64,000 nt of DNA. Source: Crossaster papposus. Lineage: Eukaryota > Echinodermata > Asteroidea > Velatida > Solasteridae. The position numbers and the translations under genes are program-made. Of this stretch, positions 21,834 through 33,522 are shown piece by piece. Each line of letters begins with the position of its first letter. The stretch's first letter is position 1. Under the pieces are notes generated by a model. The model was not told the DNA's origin and ran no database searches. It was given only the letters and a program-made list of their open reading frames with translations. The stretch is from NCBI GenBank assembly GCA_037893245.1, contig JBAIAA010000118.1, positions 62,001 to 126,000 of the forward strand, given 5' to 3'.

Positions 21834-22275
21834 AAATGTCACGGAAAACGGCCACTTACAAAAATGCTGCTAGTCCCCAGTACTCAGTAGGCACTAAGGA
21901 TCAATGAAGACACTAACACTTTCGGTGTGTTCTTACCTTTCAAAAAAGTGAGAAAATCAAGCCTCAAAATGCGGAGCAATGTTCGCCGATTCAAATGCAC
22001 AGAGCCATTGTTGAGCGAAGTCAACGGCTGTTTCGTGCACTGTGCACCATCCACCCATATGCCATGCAGCACAGTGCACGGAACAGGTAACAACAGCTGT
22101 GACTTCGCTCATTTGAAAAGTGGCAGCTCGTGCGATTGAATTGGCGATTTTGAGGCCCGATTTTCTCACTTTTTTGTAAGGTAAGAACACACCGATAGTG
22201 TTAGTGTCTTCCTTAATTAGTGCCTACTGGGGACAAGCAGCATTTTTGTAAGTGGCAGTTTTCCGTGACATTTTG
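21834..22275. repeat. 440-bp palindromic fold-back element
   Basis: Starts aaaatgtcacggaaaac and ends with its complement gttttccgtgacatttt. Paired interior segments include ccacttacaaaaatgctgct / agcagcatttttgtaagtgg and gacactaacactttcggtgt / acaccgatagtgttagtgtc. Even the centre (gtgcactgtgc / gcacagtgcac) is palindromic. Confidence 0.8.
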
Positions 22276-22562
22276 ATATGATTGAAGCTATTGTAATGTT
22301 AATGATTGCTGATCCCGCTGCACTGCACTGCATATATTGCACTGCCACTGCACGCCACTGGCACTGGCACTGGCAGCCATTTTTAGGTCTAGACATTCTT
22401 AGTCTAAGTCTAAACGTTGATGAAAAAATAGGCCGGGGAGTACTTTCAGCAGGGCTGTAATGATAACGGTCATAACAAGAGCCATTTTATAGCCCTAATG
22501 TGGGGCTAACTTAAGCATGCCACATGGCCACTTGAAGTCTCAAAAAAATAAATATTGTTCCT

Positions 22563-23540
22563 CCTAGTCCGAATATTAACTTGGACCCAAAAATCACCTT
22601 TTTCCACATTTGGACATGGTCGGGTGATTCTCATGGTCGGAGGCTGTTCTACCTATTGCACACGCCGTCGGGCAAAGGTAGCCCTCCATTCAATTTGTAC
22701 AGTGGAGTGTCGTGGCCGAGCGGTTAAGAACCCAGTTTTCTGTTCCGCAGAGCGTGAGTTCGAATCTCGGCCTCGACACCTGTGTCCTTAAGCAAGGCAC
22801 TGAAACCACCATTGCTTCGTCTTTCGGATGAGACGCAAAGCTGTAGGTCCCGTGTATTGTATAATAATAATCATTATAATGCACGTAAAAGAACCCAGTA
22901 ACACTTATCGCTAAGAGAAGGGGTTCGCCCCGGTGTTCCTGGCTAAACTGGGTCGATGTGGCCCCTCGTTTAGTTGCTGAAAAGGCTTTGACGAGTATCT
23001 GCATAGAAGTAGAAGTACAGGGAATTACGTGTTTTCTATATTTTTTTACAGCAATAACAAAAATGCATACTTTTTTTCCGCTGTATCGTGGGAGATTTTG
23101 TTACTTTATAAAACAATGAAATTTTAAAATATTTCGGTGTAGTGTTTATTATAGATATTGGACAATAATAAATTATTTAGATCGTTTTTACATAGACCAC
23201 AACACTATTCATTGCTACTCATTCTCCTTTGAGTCAAGAGGGGGTGATAACTAACAGCCACCACTGACCAATCAGAGACAAGAAACAGGGCCCGGTGACG
23301 TCATGCCGACCGCGAGAATATTAATATATATATATTAATATCACCCGACCATTCTCGCAGTCGGACATCCGGGAACTTCGTTTATCTTCGCATTGTTTAT
23401 GCACTTAGCGCAAAGGGGAAAATTTGAGGTTAAACGCATATGTTGTTATGGACGGCTCGCCCCTTCGTGACGTCATGCCGACCGCGAGAATGTCCAAATG
23501 TAGAAAAAGGTGATTTTTGGGTCCAAGTTACTCGGACTAC
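22563..23540. repeat. TIR element (gtccgagtaacttggaccc), carrying a SINE
   Basis: The left end aacttggacccaaaaatcac is mirrored by gtgatttttgggtccaagtt at the right. Another end of the same family is at 21668-21733. The SINE at 22704-23040 lies inside it. A central attaatatatatatattaat palindrome is at about 23320. Confidence 0.65.
22704..23040 (+). repeat. tRNA-derived SINE, second copy
   Basis: Same head and body as 20838-21190 (gtgtcgtggccgagcggtta, then B box gttcgaatctc), nested in the element at 22563-23540. Confidence 0.8.
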
Positions 23541-23569
23541 ATGTATATTGTTCCCAATAGGCAAAATAA

Positions 23570-23863
23570 AAAAAAAACATGTTTAGCGTCCTGCCTCTTT
23601 GACAAAAAGGAAGAAAAAGGCCCCTTTTTTTTTTTTTTTTTTTTTCAAAATGGCTGTCTGACCCATGGTTTCCGTGTTTTCCTTGTCTTTCAACACTTTT
23701 CTATTTGCTAGTCCTGAGTTCTGAGACGTAGTGAACCAGTTAATATTTCACACGGGGTGAATGTATGATAGACTCTCGTGCAGACGCATGTGCTAATTGA
23801 CTATCTCCACAGCTTTATACACAATATAAAAGTCTAAAAATACGATTTCTTTCGTCAATTTTT

Positions 23864-23894
<31 letters not shown>

Positions 23895-23950
23895 GGAGGC
23901 GGCCTCTTAAAAGGAAGCGGGTGGTGACGCTAAACATGTTTTTTTTTTTA
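23570..23950. repeat. inverted-repeat element with T and A tracts
   Basis: The left end aaaaaacatgtttagcgtc is mirrored by gacgctaaacatgtttttt at the right. A T tract (about 23627-23645) and an A tract (about 23872-23894) pair with each other inside the arms. Confidence 0.7.
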
Positions 23951-24260
23951 CTTCGTCTTAGTAGGAACTAGGAATTGCCTCTTGTTTTATTGAGGACTAC
24001 ATTTATTCGATTGCAGGATAAAATTGGGCCCTGTTTGTTTTCACAATTCTGATTTATCACTCTAGAGGATTTTTTTAAAGAAAAAAAGTCTGATATTCCA
24101 TTGGGGCTGATTATCATTTCGTGAATACAAAATCTCAATAAAAATGACAGCGTGAAACCAGACAAAAGAAATTTTCAAATTTCAGTCAAAATTTTCAAAA
24201 GTCCCTTTGATAGATACTAGTACAACTACAAATATTAAATGTAATTCCATTTCCTTACAG

Positions 24261-25260
24261 AATGCTGGAATCCGACCTTAAGTGTCATTGGAACTGCTGT
24301 CAGGCTTTGTGTACAAACAACTACTGCAGCAAGCCACCAGTTAAGCCCTATCGAGTGCCGGCAAACATCCACATCCAGGAGAAATATGATGCTGCTCTGT
24401 ATACGGATGGAGTTAACTGGAGCAGAGCTTATGTGTGTGCATCACACTGGAGTGGCGGGCAAAGATTGTCACAAGATCACATTCCTGACATTGCTGTACC
24501 AGACGATATTATACAAAACTTGGAACTCAGGTTAGCTAAGGCATCCAGGAAAGACCGGAAGAGAAAAATTAAAGAGAAGCTCCAACAAGCAAAAAAAATA
24601 AAAACAAGTGAATGTAGTGATTCAGCCAGACAGCCACCAACTGATGACCGAACTGAAAGACCAACTGTTGAACCAGTAAAATGTAAAACAAGACTGGAAC
24701 AAAAACTTCACAACTTCACAATTCTGGAATCCGACCTTAAGTGCCATTGGAACTGCTGTCAGGCTTTGTGTACAAACAACTACTGCAGCAAGCCACCAGT
24801 TAAGCCCTATCGAGTGCCGGCGGACATCCACATCCAGAAGAAATATGATGCTGCTCTGTATACGGATGGAGTTAACTGGAGCAGAGCTTATGTGTGTGCA
24901 TCACACTGGAGTGGCGGGCAAAGATTGTCACAAGATCACATTCCTGACATTGCTGTACCAGACGATATTATACAAAACTTGGAACTCAGGTTAGCTAAGG
25001 CATCCAGGAAAGACCGGAAGAGAAAAATTAAAGAGAAGCTCCAACAAGCAAAAAAAATAAAAACAAGTGAATGTAGTGCTTCAGCCAGACAGCCACCAAC
25101 TGACCGAACTGAAAGACCAACTGTTAAACCAGTGAAATGTAAAACAAGACTGGAAAAAAAACTTCACAAGGAAAATGAAAAAGTTAAGCAACAATTTTGT
25201 GAGTTACAGCAAAAGCTCAAGGAAAAAGAGCATCCAGGAAGCATCACCCAGGATAATTGA
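24261..25260 (+). CDS. two-THAP-domain protein made by internal tandem duplication
   Basis: An open frame of up to 332 codons preceded by a good acceptor (ccatttccttacag|A), so it may be a 3' exon rather than a whole gene. Residues about 12-85 fit the THAP zinc finger: C-x3-C-x41-C-x2-H (CQALC ... VCASH), an RVP segment, and an IPDIAVPDDI tail like the family's AVP box. The same block recurs at residues about 165-238 because 459 bp (153 codons) is duplicated almost without change. A basic stretch and a short coiled coil (KENEKVKQQFCELQQKLKEK) end the protein at TGA 25258. THAP domains bind DNA and are common in P-element-like transposases and host factors derived from them. No transposase catalytic domain is seen here. 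The ATG at 24262 may not be the true start. Confidence 0.6.
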
Positions 25261-25304
25261 AGAATGAGGTAAAACAGGACAGAGCAAGTACAAATAATGT
25301 TTCT

Positions 25305-25367
25305 GAGGCCATCAGAGAAGAGGCCATCAGAGAAGAGGCCATCAGAGAAGAGGCCATCAGAGAAGAG
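25305..25367. repeat. 15-bp tandem repeat (gaggccatcagagaa), ~4 units
   Basis: About four perfect units directly after the THAP frame's stop. In the frame starting at 25257 it reads (EAIRE)n. The frame is shifted relative to the THAP ORF, so either the C-terminus was lost by a frameshift or this is non-coding. Confidence 0.85.
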
Positions 25368-25409
25368 CACAATTCTGAACCGCCAAACATTTCTTATAAG
25401 AATCTGTCT

Positions 25410-25730
25410 CTAAACAATGCACTCCTGACCAGTTGTTTCTCTAAGCATCTCCTTTTGACGCTTAGAACCTTGGAGCCCAAGGAGTGCTGGCACTTTACTG
25501 GCTGTGATGCAGTTTGTCCTTAAGTGGTGCCATTGTTCACTGTTTTGTTGGCATTGATGGTGTCTTTCTTCAGACCAATGGATGGTACCATCCTTTGGAA
25601 TTGTAGCAAGCTCAATACCTGTTGCTTTTTGTTCAACTGTACAAGATGATGCATTGGCACATGCAGATGGTGATTTGGGTTCAAGGTGTGTGGAGTGTGG
25701 GAATGTATGCTTGCTTTCATCAAGTGGCAC
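25410..25730 (-). pseudogene. relic of a YqaJ-like exonuclease-family gene
   Basis: The minus-strand frame contains SEQWHHLRTNCITASKVPAL followed by LGLQG, resembling the start of the YqaJ/alkaline-exonuclease fold found in many invertebrate THAP- or SWIM-associated genes. The frame stops soon after, and catalytic D-ExK residues are not visible. Probably a decayed fragment. Resemblance judged by eye only. Confidence 0.35.
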
Positions 25731-26607
25731 CTGGTAACTATGCTCATTGGCATCAGCTACACCGTCAGAAAAATCAGAAAACTAAATTATTCCTGATCAC
25801 TCATCTGAGATATGCCTTCGCCTCAGGTATTATCAACCCCCCCCCCCTGTTTTAAACATACTTTAAAACCAGCCAGCAAATATTCTACTGTCTTCAAACA
25901 ATCACACATTTTTTTATAAAACCACTTTGCCAGGCTTTGCAAAATAAATGAAAACGATCTTAATGTAGTGATGTGAAAATTAACTACGATTATAAATGTG
26001 CCATAAACAGTTGCATCTGTGCATACATTGGCCATTCGAAAAATAAAATTATGGGAAAGATGCTTTGAATGATGAATGATGCTTTAGGTTTACCTTTGTG
26101 TGTGAGTCGAGAGATAAGTTGGATTTTGGCGGTGGAGGAGGGAAGATGTATATGTGTACGATTGGGAGCAGTTGAATAAAGTTTAACGTCCGACCTGGAT
26201 GTTGCAATGCAAAGAGAATTTGTCTGAACAGTGTCTCATTTTAGGCTTTGTGACGTTACTCTGAAATTTACCTCCATACTTCGCACTAAGTATTCTCGCA
26301 CCTCTTGGCCGTACTCTCATTTCTCTACATTAATTAAGAGGTAAGACCTTAATATAGGAAATGAACAAGTAAAAATTCAATTCAAATTATTATATAAATA
26401 CCAACACATGAATCAAAAATAAATGCTAAATATTTTTTTAAATCGATACATTTCCAAAAAAGCCACAACACGCAGTAAATCCAAGTTTGATTATACTTGT
26501 AGCTACCACAACTGGAAGAGGTGTAGTCGTGATCTTGCTCCATAAGTAATCGACAGATCTGGCTTTCTCTACAAGAGGACTGGGAAAGGACATTTAATGC
26601 ATGTACT

Positions 26608-26859
26608 TCAACACTTGTGTTTGCTAAAAATCAAGGTATTTCGTTTTCCTTGTCTCGGTGCCTTCAGAGGTAGCTTCTCTATAGGTTTCATTTGATGAGA
26701 GGGAAACTTGGCATTTGCACATTTGCCTTTTTTGTGCCACTGCTGGAGCTGGCTGGTGCATACTATCTCCAGCAGCATGGGTTTCTGTAGTGTGACATCT
26801 CGTAGCAGAAACAATGTGCAAATGATGCTTGGCGATGGGTTGATAAATGACGGCAACAC
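26608..26859 (-). pseudogene. relic resembling the post-SWIM region of the same gene type
   Basis: A minus-strand frame contains CTSQLQQWHKKGKCANAKFP then PIEKLPLKAPRQGKR. This looks like the segment between a SWIM zinc finger and a YqaJ domain in large invertebrate genes. It lies upstream, in minus-strand sense, of the YqaJ-like relic. No intact CxC...CxH finger was found. Confidence 0.25.
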
Positions 26860-26869
26860 TTAATTTATT

Positions 26870-27830
26870 ATCTTGTAATCGTCAACAACTGGCCAGCAAA
26901 GTTAGCATTGATGGTATAGGTTTTTTGGGTAAATGAGCAGCCAATTTCATTTTCGTGCGTTCGGAAGTGATTTTGTCTCCAATTTGTACCCCGTTTCAAA
27001 TTCAGAATTTGGGCAATCAATTTAGTTAAGAGGCATTCAAATTCCTTTAGCAATGTGTTTAATTTAGCATATCGTCCGTCTTTTGTGTGACACAATTATC
27101 ATTCAAATTAGTTTGACTGTTTGTATCGAGTGAAACATTTTGCTTATTTATTTTTTCAATTTCGCTAAATGAGTATTCAAATAACTACGACAAAGAAATT
27201 GAACAAACAAATAAACAGATTGTGCTAGACATCTGTTTTGTTTCTTTACTTATAAGTCAGTCAAACCTTCTGTTTTTATGTATTCGTTTGTTTCCTGTAG
27301 CTTTCATATGGATCCTACATTGGAAATTAGTTACCTAACAACGACCAAATTATATATAATTTTTTTTTTACATTAACGTTCGTTATTGTTTAGGTGTTTA
27401 TATATCGACTCTTGTACCAATAAGTGAACCGTATTGATGCCTTCTAAATAACATGCATTCTAAATCAAAGAAACACAAGTTTAACATAGCGTTTTTTTGG
27501 ATTGCACAAATAACGAAATTAAAGACCGAATACAATCACGCTCCTGCGAATTAGATGGTTATATCGAAAGAGACTATACATTACATTTGCTTAGTCATAA
27601 AACAAAATCGAATGATCATTTTCAGCAGCATTCGATTTCGCGCGAAATATAATGGCGCAGTGGTTAAATTGGCTGCTCTTTTGTCAAATTTGACGGGGAA
27701 AACCTAAATTAACATTAGTTATATATACTCATTACAAAATATAAATATTATATGCACTTGGCTTGTAGACAAGTAGACAAGCAAAATGATTGCGCTAGAT
27801 ATCCTGTAATTATTCGCGAAAAAACACAAG
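26870..27830. other. AT-rich spacer
   Basis: No gene, RNA gene or recognised repeat was identified on either strand. Confidence 0.4.
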
Positions 27831-27834
27831 TAAC

Positions 27835-28003
27835 ATAAGAATAACTGCTCGACGACGGTTGAAAACAAACGCTGTTTTTCGTGCTTTTCTTGACATCCAT
27901 GATTGTAAAACTTCGGGCACGTCAGTTAAACGATATTTACTATAAAATACAATCCCCCAAATCTACCCATTCGTAATAATTCAAGCAATTACCAATGGTG
28001 TAT
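27835..28003 (-). repeat. MITE family A half, fused to family B
   Basis: The 3' half of a family A copy (from the cgctg-ttttcgtgcttttc region to ccaatggtgtat) that stops abruptly where a family B copy begins, without the family A terminus cctaccttTAA. Confidence 0.7.
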
Positions 28004-28372
28004 GTTTGGTAATTGGAACCCATTGTTTGTTTCAATCCTATATAGTTATAGATATATACCATAAAACTAACCTGTAAAAATTTCATTTCAAAAGGTGGTA
28101 GCGATTTTGAGATATTGTCGAAAATCTGGAGCAGTTATGTCCACGCAGGAAGAATAATCTGCATTGGAATACACAATATGAGAAACGTCACTGCAGTAAC
28201 GCTTCTCAGATTCAAATTTTTGGGGATAAAAAGTAATATCTTTTTCCATAACCGCAGTACATGTACTTCAAAGTGAAAAGTTTCTAAAAATGCATTATAC
28301 TATCCAAAGCTGTTGTACTTCTTATTGCCATTAATTTTTGGAGTAATTACCAAACGTATACGATCCCTTTAA
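28004..28372. repeat. MITE family B copy lacking its left terminus
   Basis: It begins at gtttggtaattggaaccc, missing the ttaaagggatcgtata end, and continues to an intact right end ccaaacgtatacgatccctTTAA. Confidence 0.75.
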
Positions 28373-28965
28373 AGCACTAAGACCAAACATCCATGTCTGT
28401 GTGTAGATGTATGTTTTGCAGTTATTCATACTCTAGTACGAACATCTTTGAAAAGAGTTCCTTACAGGAACACCATTCTCACCGCAACACTTATTCGCCA
28501 TCAAAACCAAATAATTTCACATTACCTTCTGTATAAAAGACAATATATATATACATACACAATCTATTTAGGCTTGCCAAACCTGAGGTCGTCTAAAAAA
28601 TGATTTAATTAAAATATTATAGAGCAGTTTTGCAAAGTCTCAATACAATTTGGATTAACTTTGTGAAAGAACACAATTTTATGAAAACAAACAAAGATAC
28701 GGAATTTGAAGGAGTTCTAGATATTCAATGTTAAATTGTTTAATCAAGGACCTAGTTTGTTTCAATATAAACTTAGTTATATAACCAACAATTAATATTA
28801 ATTCTCAACTTCACAGTTTCTCTTAGTTTCACCAAAAATAACAACCTTAACCTAACAATCTCAAATGTTTTAAATGTAATAAAATTGTCCACACACCCGG
28901 AGTTGGGGTTAAGTGTGAACCATTATAATCGCTACTGTATAAAATGTGTACAGCTTGCACGGTAT

Positions 28966-29100
28966 GGTTATTCACAGGCCGGTTATTCACAGGCCGGTTA
29001 TTCACAGGCCGGTTATTCACAGGCCGGTTATTCACAGGCCAATTATTCAAAGGCCAATTATTCACAGGCCAATTATTCACAGGCCAATTATTCACAGGCC
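28966..29100. repeat. 15-bp tandem repeat, 9 units in two blocks
   Basis: Five units of ggttattcacaggcc followed by four of aattattcacaggcc (one with a base change). The block switch shows local homogenisation. Open frames through it in several phases are artefacts of the 15-bp period. Confidence 0.92.
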
Positions 29101-29109
29101 AATTAGTCA

Positions 29110-30250
29110 GCCCAGTTTTACAATACAACAAGAGAAGCGACATTGTGGGATCACTCAATGATACCACTTATCTTATAATACACAAATAAACCACAAGCCA
29201 AACTGACTAGGAAACTAACTAGGTCCTCATATTGAGTGATCGATCCCCACAATGTTGCTTCACGTATCGTAAAACTGGGCGTGATCCCTGGCCACATGGA
29301 ATTCTGGTGTGTATGACTTCAGACTCTAGCGCCCTCGAATAAAGATACTGACAATTTGGGAGACCGCCAACATAGGGCAAGATAGCTCAGTTGGTAGAGC
29401 ACCAGTCCGGTATTCCGGAGGTTGCAGGTTTGAGTCCAGCCCTGCCAATTTCTTTGTTTACTTTGAAATGTATGCAAATTTACCTAGTCATGAGTTTTTC
29501 TTGTGGTTTATTTGTGTATTATAAGATAAAAAGTCGTATCCTCATTTATATGAGTGATCCCACGACCCACAATGTCACTTCCCGTGTTGTATCGAAAACT
29601 GGACGTGCTCCCTGGCCACATGGAATTCCGGTGTTTATGACTCTTGATTAGCGCCCGGCCTTGAACAAAGATACTGACAATTTGTGACCTGCTCTGTGAA
29701 AATGCGCCCGATGTCGAAAATTTGACAAACAGAGTTATGTATACCATTAGAAAGAGTGCACTGTCCTCTTTAATTTGATATACATGTATGTTGGAGGTCT
29801 GTAGCATGCTGTGTTCTTGTGATACACCGATATTAATTTTGATGATTTTGCAAAATCTAAAAACCCCATTCATGAGAAATCATGCATTACAAAAAATATT
29901 TTCCTTTAGAAGGTGTATGCAATAGAATACAAAACCGGTTTTTCTCACTAAATTTGATTTAATTCAGCATGTTTTAATGTAGAAATTGAAAATATAGATC
30001 CTAACCAATGTGAAAATCATGAAATAGGAATATCAAATTTGTGTACGAAAACCCCCCCTCTCCGCGTTCAACCACCCAAATCTCGTAAGCGCACTGTGCG
30101 ACATCTGACTCATTTTCACAGCGGGTCACATTTGGGAGACCGCCAACATAGGACAAGATACAGTAGCTCAGTTGGTAGAGCGCCGGTGCGGTATTCTGGA
30201 GCTAGGTCGCAGGTTCAAGTCCCGCCCCACCAATTTCTTTGTTTACTTTA
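29110..30250. repeat. repeated units with tRNA-like head (gctcagttggtagagc)
   Basis: Tandem or inverted copies of a unit of about 300 bp. It includes ggtttatttgtgtattataag, a gtgatccc...cacaatgt phrase, cctggccacatggaattc, gaccgccaacatagg, then a tRNA-like head (A box agctcagttggtagagc, B box aggttcaagtcc) at 29381-29450 and 30160-30234. Copies also occur at 47280-47400 and 48880-49000. A TGTGACC MITE interrupts it at 29684-30132. Confidence 0.6.
29684..30132. repeat. TGTGACC-type MITE nested in the tRNA-like repeat
   Basis: The ends TGTGACCTGCTCTG and CAGCGGGTCACA split a phrase that is continuous in the neighbouring unit (29347: gacaatttgggagaccgcc). Confidence 0.7.
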
Positions 30251-30383
30251 CTAAATGCAACCTTACAGCTGTATAAGCTGGTACTCGGAATGTACTCGAC
30301 GACAACTCAGGTATAGGCTTTGCTAGTCCACACATCATAGAGATGGCATTTCGCCTACGTTTTGACCTACGTAAAGTTAGTAA

Positions 30384-30562
30384 TCAAGTTATTTTGTCGG
30401 CTGCCGCTTTGACTGTTTTCAGCACGAGCACAGCTGCAAGCACCTGGACAGCCACATCATGGAGACCACAATCGTGACATTTGTTACTAATCTGAATCCA
30501 AGCGTCTGAAGTTGTCTCCGAATCAGTAAGTACAAGGTCTTTCACACTCGTTTGAAGATATC
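30384..30562 (-). CDS. CLHC1: CLHC1 terminal coding exon 10
   Basis: Encodes [20 protein letters not shown] through VKAAADKIT, stopping at TGA 30384-30386. The acceptor is ttttcctcctag. Confidence 0.88.
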
Positions 30563-33490
30563 CTAGGAGGAAAATAAACATGAAATACTGTCATTTTTGT
30601 TATAACCAATTTTATAACAAAAAGCATTCAGTTGACGGATATCAAATTATTTAGTTTACCTTATATATTTTGTGAACATTAGAAGGAATTTCGACTAGTA
30701 TCTTTAAGTTTTTTTAGGCCAAAATGTTGCTGTGATAATGAAGATTTTCCTGTTTAACATTACATCATCATAAAGAGGCCCTCAAGCGACTTTTAAGTCG
30801 CTTGAGGGCCTCTGAATCATGATATGAACATTTAGACAATGCCATGTATTCAATATTGTAATGACCATTTTTTTACCCTGACTTCATTCAACAGACACCT
30901 TTAATAGATCAAATCAACTCTGATCATCGGCAACAACATAAGAATGATGTGGTTATAGGATCATTTCCAGGATTCAGGGTTTGACTGCTAGCAAATAAGA
31001 GAGGAGATTCTAGGAGGGAAAGCTGTATAGGATGGACACTTTTGGCGCTTTGACGATTAAAAATATTAAATTGTTTTTTTATAACTTTTGAGCAAATGTG
31101 TGCTGCAGTGCTACGATCTTCTTGTAAGATCACTTGGATGATGAGTAACCCCCCCCCCCCCCCCCTCCCCCAAAGAAGTGTGGATAGGGTCTCAGAGGAA
31201 TACTTGTAGAGCAATCTTCTTAAACGCTTATTTTTCTAGACTGGCAGGTTTTACCGCTAAGGTTTACACAATAGTGCCCTCATGTGGCATCCTACTCATA
31301 GTGCCCCGAGGCATGCCTCGCGCGTGTACTTTTTGTCAAGCGTTAAATCAAAGCACTTGGCCTCGAGGATAGAAGGGCAGAAGGGAGGGATGCTCTACTG
31401 GTAATAAGTATTCATTGGTAGACCCCATCCATACTTCCATGAATTGGATGCCACCCTGATATCGTAGGCATGGATTGATCCAACAGCCTCTGCTGCTGAT
31501 ACGTTTGCAGTTAAGCAGAAGGTCACAACTAGCTATTGGGCGATCGTGTTGCTAGAAGCCGTGCCGTTACGTATCACTTCAGAGAGCAGTGACAAGGCAA
31601 CAAAATCTGTTGTCTGAAAATGGAGAAAGATTTCATGTCCGGGAAAAGGAAGCCCGGAGGCAACAATAACTCTGACTGATTCTTAGTCAAGAACCCTACT
31701 TAAGGTATCAGACGAACACCCCCTTGTTCCAACCGGATGTGGCCCATTTTTAATATAAGGGAATGCTGTTCACTAGGTTGTCTAGTCGTAGCCACTGTTA
31801 AGAAGAAGTCAAGAAGGCAACATTATTGGACAATTGCAGCAAAGTAAAACTATCCATCGGTTTAAATGGAGATCTCGATAACGTTAAAGAGATCCCATGC
31901 GGATACCAGCCGACGCGTCGGGGGCGTGAAACAAACATTCCTCCGACTAGCTGGCTGAGAGCCTGATTCTCTGAGACAGAGGTTTCGTCCGGGAAGTCCT
32001 CGTGAATTAGATGAACGATAATTTCTAACTAAGGCCGTAGCAAGGTTACTCCCAAACATTACCCAGAAAATCTGCAACCTCCCCTACAGAAGAATTTGGA
32101 AGATGCAGATACCGGCTTCTACATCATTTATAAAAATGGCGTAATCTACTGTCTTAAATTGTCTGGTTAATGCTCTTCGACTGCAAGCTGCGCATGCAGA
32201 TGCAGGGTTAACTCTGTTGGGAAGATCCACGCCCTGAAAGGGGCGACGGCGACAATCTCCTCGCTTGGGGGGTGGACTGCTTTTCAGGGTGACATTGTGG
32301 TGCATACACCAATGGACGAGCTTCAATTTGAGAGCACACAGCTGGGCAGACCGTGTGGCTGACTCCTGATGGTTGATGTAAGCTACTATAGTGGCATTAT
32401 GGCATCGAACCAGGTCCGCCCCACCCATCACTGATACACATGAACATTGGTGCGTCTGTCGCGACGGTCAATGATGGCTGGGGCCTGCAAAAGGCATGGC
32501 TTTCTATGAGGTTGGTAATGTCGAGCCACCATCTGAGGTGTGTATCAGCCAGGGGGTCGAGAGTGTAACCACTACTGACCCTTACTAATTAAATCAAGCA
32601 CCCACCAGTCTGACGTAACTAGAACCCAGTATCGGGTAGTCTTTGTTGCAAGATGTCCTAATTGTGGTACGCCCCACCCATCACTGACACGTCTTAACAT
32701 TGGAGGGCATTGGAGACTGCCAACATCTCGAGTACATTATGTGATTTGAGCAGAGTTCGGGAATCGGGGTACCACCGATCCTCCATTTGGCATGGGAGGA
32801 GGGCGGCCCCCCAGCCAGAAAGTGATACATCTGTCGTGACGGTCAATGATGACTGGGGCCTGGGAAAGGCCTAGCCTCCGATGAGGTTGGCAATGTCTAG
32901 CCACCATCGGAGGTGTGGTATTAGCCAGGGTGTGGTCGGCATCAGATGATTTATGTGGTGATGACTAGGCTGGTAGAAGGAGAGAATTAGGTGCAGTTGG
33001 ATGGGAGGAGCATCCTTAACCTGCAAAACTCTACAACGTCCACCAGGCTGGCCATGAGGCCCAGAAGCCTGAGCCAAGCCTGTGACGGGGTCACGGTCGC
33101 CGGAAGAAACACGCACTGTTGAAGGTTCGACATGCGTTCCTCTATAGGACGGGCCAGTCCCTAGATGAATCTGACGTAACTAGAGCCCAGTACCATGTAG
33201 TCTTGATGGCAAGACTTCCCAATCGCGGTATGCAGCGCGCGAAGGCGGTATGCAGCGCGCGAAGGCCGTACGGCGTAGACCACACCATGATCTTTTAATC
33301 ACATAATCGCTTAGAATATTCCGAGCAAAATTGTGTCGCATTTACATGCGCGTGTGACATTGCGTGCATAATTACGTGACGAAACAGAAACTACTACTGT
33401 CACACTTCTCTTAAGCGATAATGGGTAGTAGAAAAATGGTAGGTTGATACGAGAGCTATGAGAACACGCGCGAGGTATGTGGCGAGGCAC

Positions 33491-33522
<32 letters not shown>

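Noticed and set aside
28966..29100. CRISPR-like array
   Set aside because: The units are contiguous 15-mers without spacers, in a eukaryotic genome.
29381..29450. Functional tRNA gene
   Set aside because: A and B boxes are present, but the anticodon arm does not fold canonically and the same sequence recurs with shared flanks, so it is a SINE-type repeat.
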